A DNA stretch of 64,000 bases from positions 512,576 through 576,575 of the forward strand of contig JANLFQ010000001.1 in the NCBI GenBank assembly GCA_024653355.1, read 5' to 3'. Origin of the DNA: a candidate division WOR-3 bacterium. Lineage in GTDB: Bacteria > Hydrothermota > Tepidihabitantia > Tepidihabitantales > Tepidihabitantaceae. Shown one piece after another: positions 26,018-35,916 of this stretch (the first letter of the stretch is position 1; each line of letters starts with the position of its first letter). The position numbers were made by a program, and so were the translations under genes. The notes beneath the pieces are model-generated. The model had not been told where the DNA came from, did not search any database, and saw only the letters and a program-made list of their open reading frames with translations.

Positions 26018-26046
26018 TTGACTTTTGATAAAAATTTGCTTAAAAT
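26018..26046 (+). promoter_or_regulatory. Promoter of fabH copy 1 (leaderless type)
   Basis: -35 TTGACT (26018-26023), a 17-nt spacer and -10 TAAAAT (26041-26046). The ATG at 26057 is 10 nt after the -10, so the leader would be a few bases at most. Confidence 0.72.
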
Positions 26047-26056
26047 AGTTAACAAT

Positions 26057-27100
26057 ATGAATTATACTCTTACCTCACCCCGAACAAGTCCCGGTGACGC
26101 TGAGTGCCAATCGAAATTGTGCTCCGCCATCTTCACCGGCACCGGATTTGCAGTACCAGAACGCATCCTTACCAATAATGACCTGGAAAAAATTCTTGAA
26201 ACCTCTGACGAATGGATTGTTGAACGCACCGGTATGAAAGAACGACGGATTGCTAAGCCGGAAGAAGCCGCCTCCGACTTTGCTCTGCGTGCTTCCCAGC
26301 AGGCACTTGCTGATGCCCGAATCAAACCTGAGGAAATTGACCTGATTATTGTCGCAACTGTAACCGGCGATATGCCTTTCCCCTCAACCGCCTGTATTCT
26401 CCAGCACAAACTTGGGGCAACAAATGCGGCGGCAATGGACCTCGCTGCCGGTTGCTCCGGTTTTATCTACGCGCTAACAACCGCCCGTCAATTCATTGCC
26501 ACGGGCACATATCGAACCGTTCTTGTTGTTGGTGTTGAAGTGCTTTCGAAAATTACTGACTGGACCGACCGTAGCACCGCAGTTCTGCTTGCCGATGGCG
26601 CCGGTGCCGCAATCCTTCAAGCATCAACCGAAAAGGAGCGCGGCATTATCGCAACCTACCTTGGTGCCGATGGCTCTCACGGCAAAGACCTCTACATGCC
26701 CGCCGGTGGTTCTGCAATACCCGCCTCATTAGAATCAATCCAGCAACGCCTTCACTATTTGAAAATGAACGGCAGTGCAATCTTCAAAATTGCTGTCCGC
26801 TCAATGGCAGATGTGGTGCGCCGCCTGCTCGATAAAACTAAGTTGCCAGCCGAAGAAATCAAACTTATCATTCCCCATCAGGCAAATCTTAGAATCATCG
26901 AAGCAATGGCAAAACTTATCAACTTCCCGATGGAAAAGGTCTTCGTCAATATACAAAAATACGCCAATACCTCCTCAGCATCAACAATCATCGCCCTTGA
27001 CGAAGCCCGCAAGCAAGGTCTTATTCATCCGGGTGACAAAGTAATCCTTGTTGCCTTCGGTGCCGGGTTAACCTGGGGTGGCACCCTCGTTTGTTTCTAA
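26057..27100 (+). CDS. fabH: 3-oxoacyl-ACP synthase III (KASIII), copy 1
   Basis: The 347-residue FabH has the complete Cys133 (AAGCSGFIYAL), His274 (IIPHQANLRI) and Asn304 (KYANTSSAS) triad. It starts fatty-acid synthesis by condensing an acyl-CoA with malonyl-ACP. The open frame extends to 26018, but that stretch is the promoter, so the ATG at 26057 is chosen. The N-terminus is about 20 residues longer than usual; a TTG at 26117 would give a standard length but has no ribosome binding site. It faces a second, different fabH. No other fab genes are nearby. Confidence 0.9.
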   Translation: MNYTLTSPRTSPGDAECQSKLCSAIFTGTGFAVPERILTNNDLEKILETSDEWIVERTGMKERRIAKPEEAASDFALRASQQALADARIKPEEIDLIIVATVTGDMPFPSTACILQHKLGATNAAAMDLAAGCSGFIYALTTARQFIATGTYRTVLVVGVEVLSKITDWTDRSTAVLLADGAGAAILQASTEKERGIIATYLGADGSHGKDLYMPAGGSAIPASLESIQQRLHYLKMNGSAIFKIAVRSMADVVRRLLDKTKLPAEEIKLIIPHQANLRIIEAMAKLINFPMEKVFVNIQKYANTSSASTIIALDEARKQGLIHPGDKVILVAFGAGLTWGGTLVCF

Positions 27101-27127
27101 CCCTAAAAACTTAAGACCTGAAAGAAA

Positions 27128-28108
27128 TTACCAGCGGAAAACTGCTGCGGCCCAAGTGAAACCGGTGCCGAAGGCGGTCAAAAGCAAAATGTCACCGTCC
27201 TGAATTAAACCCTGTCCTCGGGCTTCGTCGATTGCCACCGGGATTGTTGCTGCCGACATATTACCGTATCTATCAAGCACAACAAACATCTTCTCAAACG
27301 GTATTCCGGTCCGTTCGCGTGCCGCCTCCATAATCCTCATATTTGCCTGATGAGGAATAAAAAGTTTAACATCCTGGGCGCTGATGCGGGCTTCAGAAAG
27401 CGCCTTCAACGCTGCTCCCCCCATTGCCCGAACCGCATGCTTAAAAACCTGATTTCCTTCCATATGAACGGTGTGCGCCATTTCTTTAACCGTTTTTTCG
27501 CTCGTCGGGAGCCTTGTACCGCCCGCCGGTTGATAGAGAAGCGGTGCCAGATTACCATCACACCCCCAATTGGAAGACAAAATGCCCGACTTGCCGTCAC
27601 CGGGCACAACAATAGCAACACCCGCACCATCACCAAACAACACACAGGTTGCCCGGTCCTTCCAGTTAACAACCTTTGACATCACCTCACCACCCGCAAC
27701 CGCCACCTTTTTTGCAGTGCCGGCAACAATCAAATTCGCCGCCACCTCAAGAGCAAAAAGAAAGCCGGAACAGCCCGCACTGATATCAAATGCCGCACTA
27801 CCGGCGATACCCAGCCTCTTCTGGACCCAGCACGCCGTTGCCGGGTAAACGGTATCAGGAGTACTGGTTGCAACGATAATCGTATCAAGCTCGGCGGGTT
27901 TTAATCCGGCCTGCGCACAAGCCTTTTCAATTGCAATTGCCACCAGGTCCGATGTCGCCGTATTCTCATCAGCAATTCGGCGTTGGCGGATTCCGGTGCG
28001 TTCAACAATCCAGGCATCGCTGGTGTCCACCATTTTTTCCAGGTCAAAATTGGTCAGAACCTTTTCCGGTAATGCGCTTCCGGTACCGACAATCTTAATT
28101 GACTTCAT
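27128..28108 (-). CDS. fabH: 3-oxoacyl-ACP synthase III (KASIII), copy 2
   Basis: The 326-residue protein has the Cys113 (SAGCSGFLFAL), His253 (FIPHQANMRIM) and Asn283 (RYGNMSAATIP) triad and standard length. The frame extends to 28141, but that part runs into tRNA-Glu, so the ATG at 28108 is taken (MKSIKIVGTGSALPEK, a classic FabH start). It differs substantially from copy 1, which suggests different primer acyl-CoAs or a role in another acyl-chain pathway. It lies downstream of tRNA-Glu and the ribosomal operon and may be read from their transcript. Confidence 0.92.
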   Translation of the reverse strand: MKSIKIVGTGSALPEKVLTNFDLEKMVDTSDAWIVERTGIRQRRIADENTATSDLVAIAIEKACAQAGLKPAELDTIIVATSTPDTVYPATACWVQKRLGIAGSAAFDISAGCSGFLFALEVAANLIVAGTAKKVAVAGGEVMSKVVNWKDRATCVLFGDGAGVAIVVPGDGKSGILSSNWGCDGNLAPLLYQPAGGTRLPTSEKTVKEMAHTVHMEGNQVFKHAVRAMGGAALKALSEARISAQDVKLFIPHQANMRIMEAARERTGIPFEKMFVVLDRYGNMSAATIPVAIDEARGQGLIQDGDILLLTAFGTGFTWAAAVFRW

Positions 28109-28132
28109 TCGGGATTTTAACGAGATTGGAAA

Positions 28133-28207
28133 TAGCCCCATGGGGATTTGAACCCCAGTCTTCTGGCTGAGAACCAGACGTCCTGGACCGGACTAGACGA
28201 TGGGGCT
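28133..28207 (-). tRNA. tRNA-Glu(CTC)
   Basis: Minus-strand acceptor AGCCCCA/TGGGGCT, anticodon stem TCTGG/CCAGA with loop TTCTCAG giving CTC, T-loop GTTCAAATC. Discriminator base A; no CCA encoded. It sits between rplF and fabH. Confidence 0.94.
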
Positions 28208-28256
28208 AAGGTTTTAATGATATCAATTGTCGAAATCAGGTCAACCAAAAATGAAA

Positions 28257-28826
28257 TTAACCCTGAGCTCCAACCGCCCGCTTTCCCGCCTTTTTCCGTA
28301 CCCATTCGCCTCGATAACGAAAACCTTTGCCATGGTAAGGGTCTGCCGGTTTTATTGCCCGCATCCGTGCCGCAGTATCGCCAACAACCTGTTTATCGAT
28401 GCCCGACACAACAATTTCAAACATCTGCTCTTTTGTGTCTTCCGGGTTTGGGACCTGATTAATTTCAACCGATATTCCCGGTGGCACTACAAAATCGACC
28501 GGATGAGAAAACCCGCAACTGAACTGGACACCGGTCTTGGTTTTCTGGGCACGATAGCCCATCCCCCGTAACTCAACAACTTTTTGATAGCCACTACTCA
28601 CTCCAACAATCATATTTCTGAGCAGCGCTCGCATCGTTCCAACATACTTGCGTTCGACTTCAGCAACGCCCTCAACCGTCACCTCGCGGTTTTCAACCTT
28701 TACCTGAACGCCAGGATAAAGCGAAAGAGTCAAAGACCCAAGTTTACCTTTAACTGTAACCTTATCGGCTTCCGGTTTTACTTCGACGCCGTCCGGTATT
28801 AACAATGGACGATATGTCTTCGCCAT
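28257..28826 (-). CDS. rplF: 50S ribosomal protein L6
   Basis: The 189-residue protein has the L6 tandem-domain layout, with LRGMGYRAQ in the middle and the conserved ADPYHGKGFRYRGE with KKAGKRAVG near the C-terminus. It starts 3 nt after rpsH. It is the last gene of the ribosomal operon here; rplR, rpsE, rpmD, rplO and secY, which normally follow, are replaced by tRNA-Glu and fabH. Confidence 0.97.
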   Translation of the reverse strand: MAKTYRPLLIPDGVEVKPEADKVTVKGKLGSLTLSLYPGVQVKVENREVTVEGVAEVERKYVGTMRALLRNMIVGVSSGYQKVVELRGMGYRAQKTKTGVQFSCGFSHPVDFVVPPGISVEINQVPNPEDTKEQMFEIVVSGIDKQVVGDTAARMRAIKPADPYHGKGFRYRGEWVRKKAGKRAVGAQG

Positions 28827-28829
28827 AAC

Positions 28830-29219
28830 TTACCACACCTTACAAATAACTTCGCCTCCGACTTTACGGCGACGGGCTTCGCGGTCAGTTATAATACCAG
28901 CAGGTGTTGAAATTATCGCCACTCCCAGCCCACCCATTACTCGGGGTAGGTCTCGGTACCCTACATACATCCTACGGCTCTGTTTCGACACCCGTTCCAG
29001 ACCACGGATTACCGAACCACCATCGTCAAGATACTTCAAACTGATCACAATCCGTTTTTTTGTCCCCTCGCCTTCAACCCGAAAGTTGCTGATAAAACCC
29101 TCTTCAAGCAACACCCGGGCAATCTCGAACTTTACTCGAGAGTGAGGAACGCTTATCTCCTTGACCCGGGCAGCAATTCCGTTGCGGATCTGGGTAAGGA
29201 AGTCAGAAATCGGATCCAA
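28830..29219 (-). CDS. rpsH: 30S ribosomal protein S8
   Basis: The 129-residue S8 has MDPISDFLTQIRNG at the start and PAGIITDREARRRKVGGEVI at the end, which includes the 16S rRNA-binding segment. It lies 11 nt after rpsN and 3 nt before rplF. Confidence 0.97.
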   Translation of the reverse strand: MDPISDFLTQIRNGIAARVKEISVPHSRVKFEIARVLLEEGFISNFRVEGEGTKKRIVISLKYLDDGGSVIRGLERVSKQSRRMYVGYRDLPRVMGGLGVAIISTPAGIITDREARRRKVGGEVICKVW

Positions 29220-29230
29220 TGTGCTCCTCC

Positions 29231-29416
29231 TTACCAGGTTGCCTTCCGAACTCCGGGTATTTCACCGCGGAGTGCCAGTTCTCGGAAACAGAGTCGACAC
29301 AATCCGAATTGACGATAATACGCCCGGGCACGAAAACAAACTTGGCAGCGGTTGTGTTTCCGTACCTTAAACTTTGGCTCTCGTTGTGACTTAACAATCA
29401 AACATTTTCTTGCCAT
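29231..29416 (-). CDS. rpsN: 30S ribosomal protein S14, type Z (zinc-binding)
   Basis: The 61-residue short S14 carries CQVC and CRLC, the four-cysteine zinc site of the C+ form. The ATG at 29416 gives the standard [11 protein letters not shown] start. An in-frame extension to 29434 overlaps rplE and is rejected. The rplE stop is one base upstream (TGATATG). Confidence 0.97.
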   Translation of the reverse strand: MARKCLIVKSQREPKFKVRKHNRCQVCFRARAYYRQFGLCRLCFRELALRGEIPGVRKATW

Positions 29417-29417
29417 A

Positions 29418-29966
29418 TCACTTCCTTTTTGCAAACGGCATACCTAATTCTTCCAAAAGGACGCGCGCCTCATCATCATGCTGAGCGGTTGTCTGAAAAG
29501 TAATTGTCATCCCGAACACCTTTTTAACTTTGGCAACTTCGACTTCCGGGAAAATCACCTGTTCGTTCACTCCGATACTGTAACCGCCTCGACCATCAAA
29601 AGCATCAAGGGAAAATCCCCGGAAATCGCGAATTTTGGGGGCGGCAAGATTAAAGAACCGGTCGATAAACTCGTACATCCGGTCCCCGCGCAGTGTTACC
29701 TTAACGCCCAGTGGCATACCCTCCCGGATGCGAAAAGCAGAAATTGCCTTTTTGGCATATGTCCGCACCGGTTTTTGCCCTGTAATCATCGCCAGGTCCT
29801 CGGCAATTACATCAAGGACTTTTGAATCCTGAACCGCTTCCTTGGTCGTGACATTAATAACTACTTTAACCAGCCGGGGAACCTGATGTTTGTTTTTATA
29901 ACCAAACCGGGCAATAAGTGCCGGAACGACCTTATTTAAATAATGTTCTTTAAGTCTTGGTATCAT
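29418..29966 (-). CDS. rplE: 50S ribosomal protein L5
   Basis: The 182-residue L5 contains the conserved [29 protein letters not shown] and [19 protein letters not shown] segments. It binds 5S rRNA. Its start overlaps the rplX stop (ATGA). Confidence 0.97.
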   Translation of the reverse strand: MIPRLKEHYLNKVVPALIARFGYKNKHQVPRLVKVVINVTTKEAVQDSKVLDVIAEDLAMITGQKPVRTYAKKAISAFRIREGMPLGVKVTLRGDRMYEFIDRFFNLAAPKIRDFRGFSLDAFDGRGGYSIGVNEQVIFPEVEVAKVKKVFGMTITFQTTAQHDDEARVLLEELGMPFAKRK

Positions 29967-30286
29967 ACATCGATAATCTCTTCACAAACTTTACAAACTC
30001 GCACCCTTCTTCCTTCATGCTCCGCCCGTTTTACCTTCGCCTTCTTACCGCATTTGGGACAGATAAGAACCAGATTGGAAACATCAATTGGGTTGGGCAG
30101 GTCAACAATTCCACCTGGTTTATCAGGTCCCCGGGTCCGCTGGTGTCGCTTTGCCAGATTGACCCCTTCAACAATCGCCCGATAACTGTTACTTTCTTTA
30201 TGCCATTCGATTCGGAGAATCTTACCACGGCGGCCCCGTTCCTCGCCAGTTATAACCTCAACAACATCACCTTTACGTAGTTGCAT
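29963..30286 (-). CDS. rplX: 50S ribosomal protein L24
   Basis: The 107-residue L24 has an N-terminal KOW motif ([20 protein letters not shown]) and a C-terminal Cys pair (CPKC, CKVC) that may bind zinc. It starts one base after rplN ends and overlaps rplE by 4 nt. Confidence 0.96.
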   Translation of the reverse strand: MQLRKGDVVEVITGEERGRRGKILRIEWHKESNSYRAIVEGVNLAKRHQRTRGPDKPGGIVDLPNPIDVSNLVLICPKCGKKAKVKRAEHEGRRVRVCKVCEEIIDV

Positions 30287-30287
30287 A

Positions 30288-30656
30288 TTACACCACCTCA
30301 GTTGCCAGCGAAATGATTTTAGTAAACTTACGCTCGCGCAATTCTCTGGCTACGGGACCAAACACTCGTGTTCCTTTGGGTTCCCCTTTATCGTCTACCA
30401 GAACACAGGCATTATCGTCAAATCTTATATAAGTTCCGTCATCCCGTCGGTACTCTTTTCTCGTTCGAATAACCACCGCTTTATACTTATCCCCGGGCTT
30501 TATCGGTCCGTTGGGCAGGGCGTCCTTAACAGTGACCAAAACCGTATCTCCCAACCAGCCGAACCGACGCTTGGAACCACCGTAAATCTTAATCACCATT
30601 GCCACCCGGGCGCCAGAGTTATCGGCAACATTAAGACGACTATATTCCTGAATCAT
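30288..30656 (-). CDS. rplN: 50S ribosomal protein L14
   Basis: The 122-residue L14 begins [17 protein letters not shown]. The ATG at 30656 overlaps the rpsQ stop as ATGA; an extension to 30677 would lie inside rpsQ and is rejected. It ends with the [20 protein letters not shown] signature. Confidence 0.97.
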   Translation of the reverse strand: MIQEYSRLNVADNSGARVAMVIKIYGGSKRRFGWLGDTVLVTVKDALPNGPIKPGDKYKAVVIRTRKEYRRDDGTYIRFDDNACVLVDDKGEPKGTRVFGPVARELRERKFTKIISLATEVV

Positions 30657-30892
30657 AGTTTCTTCACCACCCGCCACCGTTTTAACTTTGACAATGGCCT
30701 TGTCTCCATAACCATAACCCGGTCACCTTCCTTGCATTCCGCCCGTTCGTCGTGTGCATACAGCTTTGTCCTCTTACGAATGTACTTTTTATATTTCGGA
30801 TGCTGCACGAGTCGTTCAGTTTCAACCACCACTGTCTTCTGCATCTTCGCTGAAATAACCGTTCCAACAACAGTACGTCGTTCATTACGCAT
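30653..30892 (-). CDS. rpsQ: 30S ribosomal protein S17
   Basis: The 79-residue S17 shows the [18 protein letters not shown] and [12 protein letters not shown] segments. It overlaps rpmC by 8 nt upstream and rplN by 4 nt downstream. Confidence 0.96.
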   Translation of the reverse strand: MRNERRTVVGTVISAKMQKTVVVETERLVQHPKYKKYIRKRTKLYAHDERAECKEGDRVMVMETRPLSKLKRWRVVKKL

Positions 30893-31094
30893 TGCTGCCG
30901 CCTTCCTTCGACTCCTTCTCCTTCAGTACAGTAAGGCACCGGGCTATTTCCCGCCTCAGAACACGTAACCTCACTGGATTGGGCAACTGCTCGGTTGTCC
31001 GGCGCAGTTTCAACCTGAAAAGTTCATCCCGCAACTCTGCAACCTTTCGGTGGAGTTCCTCTTTCGACAACTCGCGCAACTCAGAAGCCTTCAT
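30885..31094 (-). CDS. rpmC: 50S ribosomal protein L29
   Basis: The 69-residue L29 starts [14 protein letters not shown] at the ATG at 31094, preceded by GAGGAG inside rplP, which it overlaps by 14 nt. A frame extension to 31118 has no support. The helical [19 protein letters not shown] pattern is typical. Confidence 0.94.
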   Translation of the reverse strand: MKASELRELSKEELHRKVAELRDELFRLKLRRTTEQLPNPVRLRVLRREIARCLTVLKEKESKEGGSNA

Positions 31095-31509
31095 AGGTAA
31101 ACTCCTCACGCTCGACAAGTTTAGTCCGGCACGGCATCTTACTCGCCGCCAATTTTAAAGCCTCCAGTGCCTCTGCCTTTGGTAAACCACCAAGTTCAAA
31201 AAGAACCCGGCCCGGTTTCACTACACAAACCCACTCTTCCGGTGTTCCTTTGCCCTTACCCATTCTCGACTCGGCAGGTTTTTTAGTAACCGGCTTGTCG
31301 GGGAAAATTCTGATCCACATTTTTCCTGTCCGTTTGAGAAATTTAGTTAGACACAGTCGGGCGGCTTCAATCTGCCGGGCGGTTATCCAGGACGGCTCAA
31401 GGGCAACAAGCCCGAACTCCCCGAAATCGACACGATTGGCGCTTGTCGCCTTCCCCTTCATTCGACCGCGCATTGCCTTGCGATACTTTACCCGTTTTGG
31501 CATCAACAT
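31081..31509 (-). CDS. rplP: 50S ribosomal protein L16
   Basis: The 142-residue L16 begins [19 protein letters not shown] and contains [20 protein letters not shown] and [20 protein letters not shown], which line the A site. It follows rpsC after 3 nt. Confidence 0.97.
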   Translation of the reverse strand: MLMPKRVKYRKAMRGRMKGKATSANRVDFGEFGLVALEPSWITARQIEAARLCLTKFLKRTGKMWIRIFPDKPVTKKPAESRMGKGKGTPEEWVCVVKPGRVLFELGGLPKAEALEALKLAASKMPCRTKLVEREEFTYEGF

Positions 31510-31512
31510 AGT

Positions 31513-32151
31513 TTAACTCCCCGCTCTCGGTTGAATATCACCTTTATAAATCCAGACCTTAACGCCGCATGTTCCGGCAATTGTCTTGGCAACTTCCACC
31601 GAATAATCTACATCGGCATTTAAAGTTTGTAAAGGCACCCGCCCCTCGCGATACCATTCGCTACGGGCGATCTCCGCACCACCCAATCTCCCGCCAACCA
31701 TCACCTTAATTCCCAGTGCACCGAGTCGCATCGCCTGTGTTACTGCCCGCTTCATCGCCCGGCGATGAGCAACTCGTTCTTCAAGTTGGCGCGCAATGTT
31801 CTGGGCAACAAGTTTCGCCTCAAGTTCTGGAACACGAACCACTTCAACGAGAATATGCACATCCCTGCCCACGAGCCGTTTAATCTCTTCCCGGAGCGCC
31901 TCCAGCGCCTGTCGCTTGGCACCGAATACCATTCCCGGCCGCGCAGTGTGAATGGTAATGGTTGTTCGGTCTGCAACCCTTCGAATCTCAATGTTGGAAA
32001 CCATCGCCTCGGCTAACTTCGCCTCTATGTACCGTCGGATTTTAAAATCTTCGAGCAGGTAGTCGCGGTAACGCTTTTTCTCGAACCACGCCGACTTCCA
32101 GTCTTTCGTTATTCCCAAGCGAAAACCCAATGGGTGTGTCTTCTGACCCAT
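31513..32151 (-). CDS. rpsC: 30S ribosomal protein S3
   Basis: The 212-residue S3 has [18 protein letters not shown] at the start, a KH domain in the first half ([20 protein letters not shown]) and [20 protein letters not shown] near the C-terminus. It is slightly shorter than the E. coli protein at the C-terminus. Confidence 0.97.
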   Translation of the reverse strand: MGQKTHPLGFRLGITKDWKSAWFEKKRYRDYLLEDFKIRRYIEAKLAEAMVSNIEIRRVADRTTITIHTARPGMVFGAKRQALEALREEIKRLVGRDVHILVEVVRVPELEAKLVAQNIARQLEERVAHRRAMKRAVTQAMRLGALGIKVMVGGRLGGAEIARSEWYREGRVPLQTLNADVDYSVEVAKTIAGTCGVKVWIYKGDIQPRAGS

Positions 32152-32152
32152 A

Positions 32153-32509
32153 CTAAGACTTCTCCTCCTTTGTTGCCACCTTCACATAAATATGGCACAT
32201 CCGGCGTACAAAAACGGACGCGGTGCCTCGGGGTCCGGGCATCAGCCGCTTCATTACATTGGGACCGGGGTCAATTCTGACCTCTTTAACAATCAGGTCC
32301 TTCTCCTGCAGTCGTGCCTTCCCTGCCTTGTTAATCGCATTGGCGACAGCAGACCTGAGCGTCTTTAACAACGGCTGCTTTGATGGCTTGGCTAAAAATG
32401 TAAGCGTTGCCAGCGCGGTGGGCACATCCTTATTTCGAATCAGTTCCGCTATCCGATTCATCTTTCTTACTGAACCACGCTGAAACCTGCTTCGAGCGAT
32501 TGCTTCCAT
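32153..32509 (-). CDS. rplV: 50S ribosomal protein L22
   Basis: The 118-residue L22 has [20 protein letters not shown] and the tunnel-lining loop near [12 protein letters not shown]. It lies 3 nt after rpsS and one base before rpsC. Confidence 0.96.
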   Translation of the reverse strand: MEAIARSRFQRGSVRKMNRIAELIRNKDVPTALATLTFLAKPSKQPLLKTLRSAVANAINKAGKARLQEKDLIVKEVRIDPGPNVMKRLMPGPRGTASVFVRRMCHIYVKVATKEEKS

Positions 32510-32512
32510 TTC

Positions 32513-32809
32513 TTAATGCTCCCGTTTCTCCTCACCCGACTTTTCCTTACGCTGTCCGGAGTGTGCCCGGAAAGTCCGGGTCGGTGCGAACTCACCTAAT
32601 CGGTGACCTACCATTCGCTCGGTGATATAAACTGGCACAAACCGATTCCCGTTGTGAATTGCAATTGTTTGCCCGACAAACTCCGGCGGGATAATGCTCC
32701 GGCGCGCATAGGTTTTTATCACCCGTCGTTCGCCTTTCTCGACCAGCTCCTTTATGCGCCGGAACAACTTTTCATCGATATAAGGACCCTTTTTTAGCGA
32801 ACGCCCCAT
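32513..32809 (-). CDS. rpsS: 30S ribosomal protein S19
   Basis: The 98-residue S19 begins [16 protein letters not shown] and carries the STRSSTI-equivalent [13 protein letters not shown] and the [19 protein letters not shown] signature. It starts one base after rplB ends. Confidence 0.97.
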   Translation of the reverse strand: MGRSLKKGPYIDEKLFRRIKELVEKGERRVIKTYARRSIIPPEFVGQTIAIHNGNRFVPVYITERMVGHRLGEFAPTRTFRAHSGQRKEKSGEEKREH

Positions 32810-32810
32810 C

Positions 32811-33635
32811 TTATGCCCTCCTGCGAATAATCAGTCGACTCGATTTCTTCTTCGGATTACGGGTCTTATACCCCTTGGCGATGATTCCCTTCTCAGAACA
32901 AGGATGTCTGCCGCCAGAACTCTTCCCTTCGCCTCCACCCATCGGATGGTCAACTGGATTCATCGCTACCGCCCGGGTTCTTGGTCTCCTTCCCATATGC
33001 CGACTTCTGCCTGCCTTGCCGATTGAAATGTCCTTGTGTTCAGGGTTAGAGACTCGACCAATTGTCGCCCAGCAGCGCAAATCAAACTTGCGAATCTCGC
33101 CCGACGGCAACTTCACCACTGCCCAGCCCTCCTCTTTCGCAAGAATCTGCGCCGCCGTGCCGGCAGAGCGCACCAGGAACGACCGGCTTGACGGATAAAG
33201 CTGGAGGTTGTGAATTTCCACACCAACCGGAATGTCGGAAAGTGGCATTGCATTACCGAACCTAATCGGCAGATTGTTACCGGAAGCGACCTGGTCGCCA
33301 ACCTTTAAACCTTCAGGACAAAGTATATACCGGTACTCGCCATCCGCATAGCAAACCAGCGCAATTCGGGCAGAACGGTTGGGGTCATATTCAATCGAAA
33401 CAACCTTAGCGGGAATACCAACTTTATCCCTTAAAAAGTCGATTAACCGATAATGTCGCTTCTCACCGCCACCGCGATATTTAGCGGTAATCCTCCCTTG
33501 ATTATTCCTGCCTCCGGTCTTACGCAGAGGAACCGTCAAAGGTTTGTAAGGCTCCTCCCGGGTAATTTCACTAAAATCGGAGACGGTGTAATGTCTTCTA
33601 CCAGGAGTAATTGGTCGATACTCTTTAATACCCAT
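32811..33635 (-). CDS. rplB: 50S ribosomal protein L2
   Basis: The 274-residue L2 contains [20 protein letters not shown] and the conserved [19 protein letters not shown], with the His near the peptidyl-transferase centre. Length is normal. It follows rplW after 2 nt. Confidence 0.98.
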   Translation of the reverse strand: MGIKEYRPITPGRRHYTVSDFSEITREEPYKPLTVPLRKTGGRNNQGRITAKYRGGGEKRHYRLIDFLRDKVGIPAKVVSIEYDPNRSARIALVCYADGEYRYILCPEGLKVGDQVASGNNLPIRFGNAMPLSDIPVGVEIHNLQLYPSSRSFLVRSAGTAAQILAKEEGWAVVKLPSGEIRKFDLRCWATIGRVSNPEHKDISIGKAGRSRHMGRRPRTRAVAMNPVDHPMGGGEGKSSGGRHPCSEKGIIAKGYKTRNPKKKSSRLIIRRRA

Positions 33636-33637
33636 AA

Positions 33638-33925
33638 CTAATGCTCCAACGCCTCAATCTTCTCGCCTTCTTTCAACTTAACTACCGCCTTTTTCCAGTC
33701 CGGTCGATACCCCTCAAACATCCCCATCCGTCGCCTCTTTCCGGAAAAATTCATCACCCGCACCTCAGTTACATGTACTTTAAACATCTGCTCAACCGCC
33801 TGACGAATCTGATGTTTGTTTGCGTTCCGGCTCACGCGTAGCGTATAACTCTCCTCAGCCGCCTTGAGCCTTTCCGACTTTTCAGTAACAACAACACCTA
33901 AAATAATCTTAGTCGGGTCAATCAT
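33638..33925 (-). CDS. rplW: 50S ribosomal protein L23
   Basis: The 95-residue L23 has [20 protein letters not shown] and [14 protein letters not shown]. It sits at the tunnel exit and serves as the docking site of trigger factor. It is immediately next to rplD. Confidence 0.96.
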   Translation of the reverse strand: MIDPTKIILGVVVTEKSERLKAAEESYTLRVSRNANKHQIRQAVEQMFKVHVTEVRVMNFSGKRRRMGMFEGYRPDWKKAVVKLKEGEKIEALEH

Positions 33926-34555
33926 TTAACTCCCCATTGCAACAAGAAAACTATCGAGCCCCTTCTCCGTGAAAATCAACCTCTGATGAGTTATAACCTG
34001 ATAGGAGTTCAACTGCGCTGCGGGCATAACATCTAACCAGGACACATTTTTACTCGCCCGCAACAGGTTATCTGAAGCCTTATCAACGAGTAAAAGTACC
34101 TTTTCACCTTTTTCTAATGGCGCAACTATCTTTTCAATTATCTTCACCAACTCTCGGGTCTTTGGTTCCCCAAGTTCGAAGTCTTCAATTATTTTAATAT
34201 TATTTGCTTTAGCACGGGTGGTAAGTGCCAGTGCCAGCGCTTGTCGCCGAACCTTTTTCGGCAACTCGTAACTGTAATCTCTTGGTTTCGGTCCCCAGGC
34301 AATACCGCCTCCCCGCCAGATTGGCGAACGCCTGGAACCATGCCGTGCCCTTCCAGTGTGCTTTTGGGGCCATGGTTTTTTACCGGTGCCCGAAACCTCT
34401 CCCCGTGTCTTGGTCTTTGCGGTACCCTGACGCTGATTCGCTAAATAACACCGTGCCGCCTCCCAGAGCAAACTCTTTGGTCCTGAACGGTTAAACCATT
34501 CGGATGGCAATTCCACCTGTTTCTTGACCTCGCCAGAAATGGTTAGTACCTCCAC
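33926..34555 (-). CDS. rplD: 50S ribosomal protein L4
   Basis: The 209-residue L4 shows the extended-loop signature KHTGRARHGSRRSPIWRGGG and ends in the Rossmann-like C-terminal half. In many bacteria L4 represses its own operon; no such leader could be confirmed here. Confidence 0.97.
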   Translation of the reverse strand: MEVLTISGEVKKQVELPSEWFNRSGPKSLLWEAARCYLANQRQGTAKTKTRGEVSGTGKKPWPQKHTGRARHGSRRSPIWRGGGIAWGPKPRDYSYELPKKVRRQALALALTTRAKANNIKIIEDFELGEPKTRELVKIIEKIVAPLEKGEKVLLLVDKASDNLLRASKNVSWLDVMPAAQLNSYQVITHQRLIFTEKGLDSFLVAMGS

Positions 34556-34556
34556 C

Positions 34557-35177
34557 TCATGCCCCCTTCCGGATTAAGACCCGGGCACCACGATAACCAG
34601 GAACCGCACCCCGCACATAAATCACACCCTGTTCCGGGTCCACCTTTACCACTTTGAGGTTTTTGATTGTAACCCGCTCACAACCGTAATGTCCCGGTAA
34701 AGTGCGACCGGGCAGCGCCCTTCCTGGCGAAGAACCGGCGCCAAGTGAACCAATGCGGCGGTGGGACATCGAACCGTGTGAGGCAGGACCACCATGCCAA
34801 CCCCAGCGCTTCATTCCTCCGGCGAATCCCCGACCTTTTGTCCAGCCGGTGATATTCACAAATTCGCCCGGCTTGAAGATGTCCACCTTCAACTCCTGTC
34901 CAACCTGATAACCGTCCACGCTATCAACCCGAAACTCGCACACCTTGCCGAGCACCGGCACACCCGTTTTTTTAAACTGCCCTTGGTAAGGCTTAGTCAA
35001 TTGGCGCTTACTGGGCGCACCCTGACCAACCTGAACCGCAAAATAACCGTGCTTCTCTTTGGTTCGCAAACCAACAACAACGCATTTCCCAATCTTAATC
35101 TCGGTCACGGGTACAACCTTACCCGAATCATCGTAAATCTGGGTCATCTCCCCTTTTGCACCAACCAGTCCAATCAT
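34557..35177 (-). CDS. rplC: 50S ribosomal protein L3
   Basis: The 206-residue L3 carries the signature [20 protein letters not shown] and [20 protein letters not shown], which reach toward the peptidyl-transferase centre. Its ATG overlaps the rpsJ stop (ATGA). Confidence 0.97.
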   Translation of the reverse strand: MIGLVGAKGEMTQIYDDSGKVVPVTEIKIGKCVVVGLRTKEKHGYFAVQVGQGAPSKRQLTKPYQGQFKKTGVPVLGKVCEFRVDSVDGYQVGQELKVDIFKPGEFVNITGWTKGRGFAGGMKRWGWHGGPASHGSMSHRRIGSLGAGSSPGRALPGRTLPGHYGCERVTIKNLKVVKVDPEQGVIYVRGAVPGYRGARVLIRKGA

Positions 35178-35497
35178 GCCGACTTTATCTCCACTTCTAC
35201 CCCGGCGGGCACTTCAAGTTTCATCAAGGCATCCACCATCTCGGCAGTGGCGTTCGAAATCTCAATCAGCCGTTTATGCACGCGCAACTCAAACTGCTCC
35301 CGCGACTTCTTGTCCACATGGGGTGAACGCAAAACCGTAAAAAGGGTACGCTTTGTTGGCAGCGGAATCGGGCCTGCCACCTGTGCACCCGTCCTCTTCG
35401 CTACATCGACAATGTCGCGTGCCGACTGGTCAAGCAGTCGGTGGTCATAGGCTTTTAACTTTATCCTTATCTTTTTCGAACTTCTTAATACACTCAT
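35174..35497 (-). CDS. rpsJ: 30S ribosomal protein S10
   Basis: The 107-residue S10 has [20 protein letters not shown] and [20 protein letters not shown]. It is the first gene of the operon. The ATG has an A/T-rich stretch directly upstream and no clear ribosome binding site. The leader from the predicted promoter is about 115 nt. tuf, fusA, rpsG and rpsL are not upstream. Confidence 0.97.
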   Translation of the reverse strand: MSVLRSSKKIRIKLKAYDHRLLDQSARDIVDVAKRTGAQVAGPIPLPTKRTLFTVLRSPHVDKKSREQFELRVHKRLIEISNATAEMVDALMKLEVPAGVEVEIKSA

Positions 35498-35618
35498 TTT
35501 TAAATAAAAACTACTATCTTTTCCTTTTTCTGCTTTCCGACCTTTACTTTACCGGGGTCTTTATTTTCTAAATGTGCTTAATAGCACTTTGACCCGAGTT
35601 TCACAAACACTATTCTGA

Positions 35619-35646
35619 AATATACTAAATTAAAAACATTTGTCAA
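35619..35646 (-). promoter_or_regulatory. Promoter of the S10-spc ribosomal operon
   Basis: On the minus strand, -35 TTGACA (35646-35641), a 16-nt spacer and -10 TATATT (35624-35619). Confidence 0.75.
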
Positions 35647-35916
35647 CAATTTTTTTAAAGACCGCCTATAACTATCACGACACCTCTTTATAATAAGTAA
35701 TTAGAGCGTGTGTAATGTTAACTCAAGCCTATCTATCAATTGAGTCGGAATGGAGTGTACCGCTAAACCATCTGCCAGTTAATATAATAATACAATTAAA
35801 ACAGAAAAAGAAAAGACGAGATAGAACTGCGTTATCCAAAATTGCACCAGTGTGAACCAGATGTCGCCTCTTATTTTGATAGTGGGTCTGACATCTTCAG
35901 CCTTAGCGCACCTACC
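35647..35916. other. Intergenic stretch upstream of the ribosomal promoter
   Basis: About 270 bp between the DUF35 gene end and the ribosomal promoter. No gene or clear terminator is seen. A TATAAT at about 35690 on the plus strand has no matching -35 or gene. Confidence 0.4.

Noticed and set aside
26018..26056. N-terminal extension of fabH starting at TTG 26018
   Set aside because: This stretch is a -35/-10 promoter with 17-nt spacing; the extension has no family similarity.
28109..28141. Longer start of the minus-strand fabH
   Set aside because: It overlaps tRNA-Glu, and the internal ATG gives the standard FabH N-terminus.
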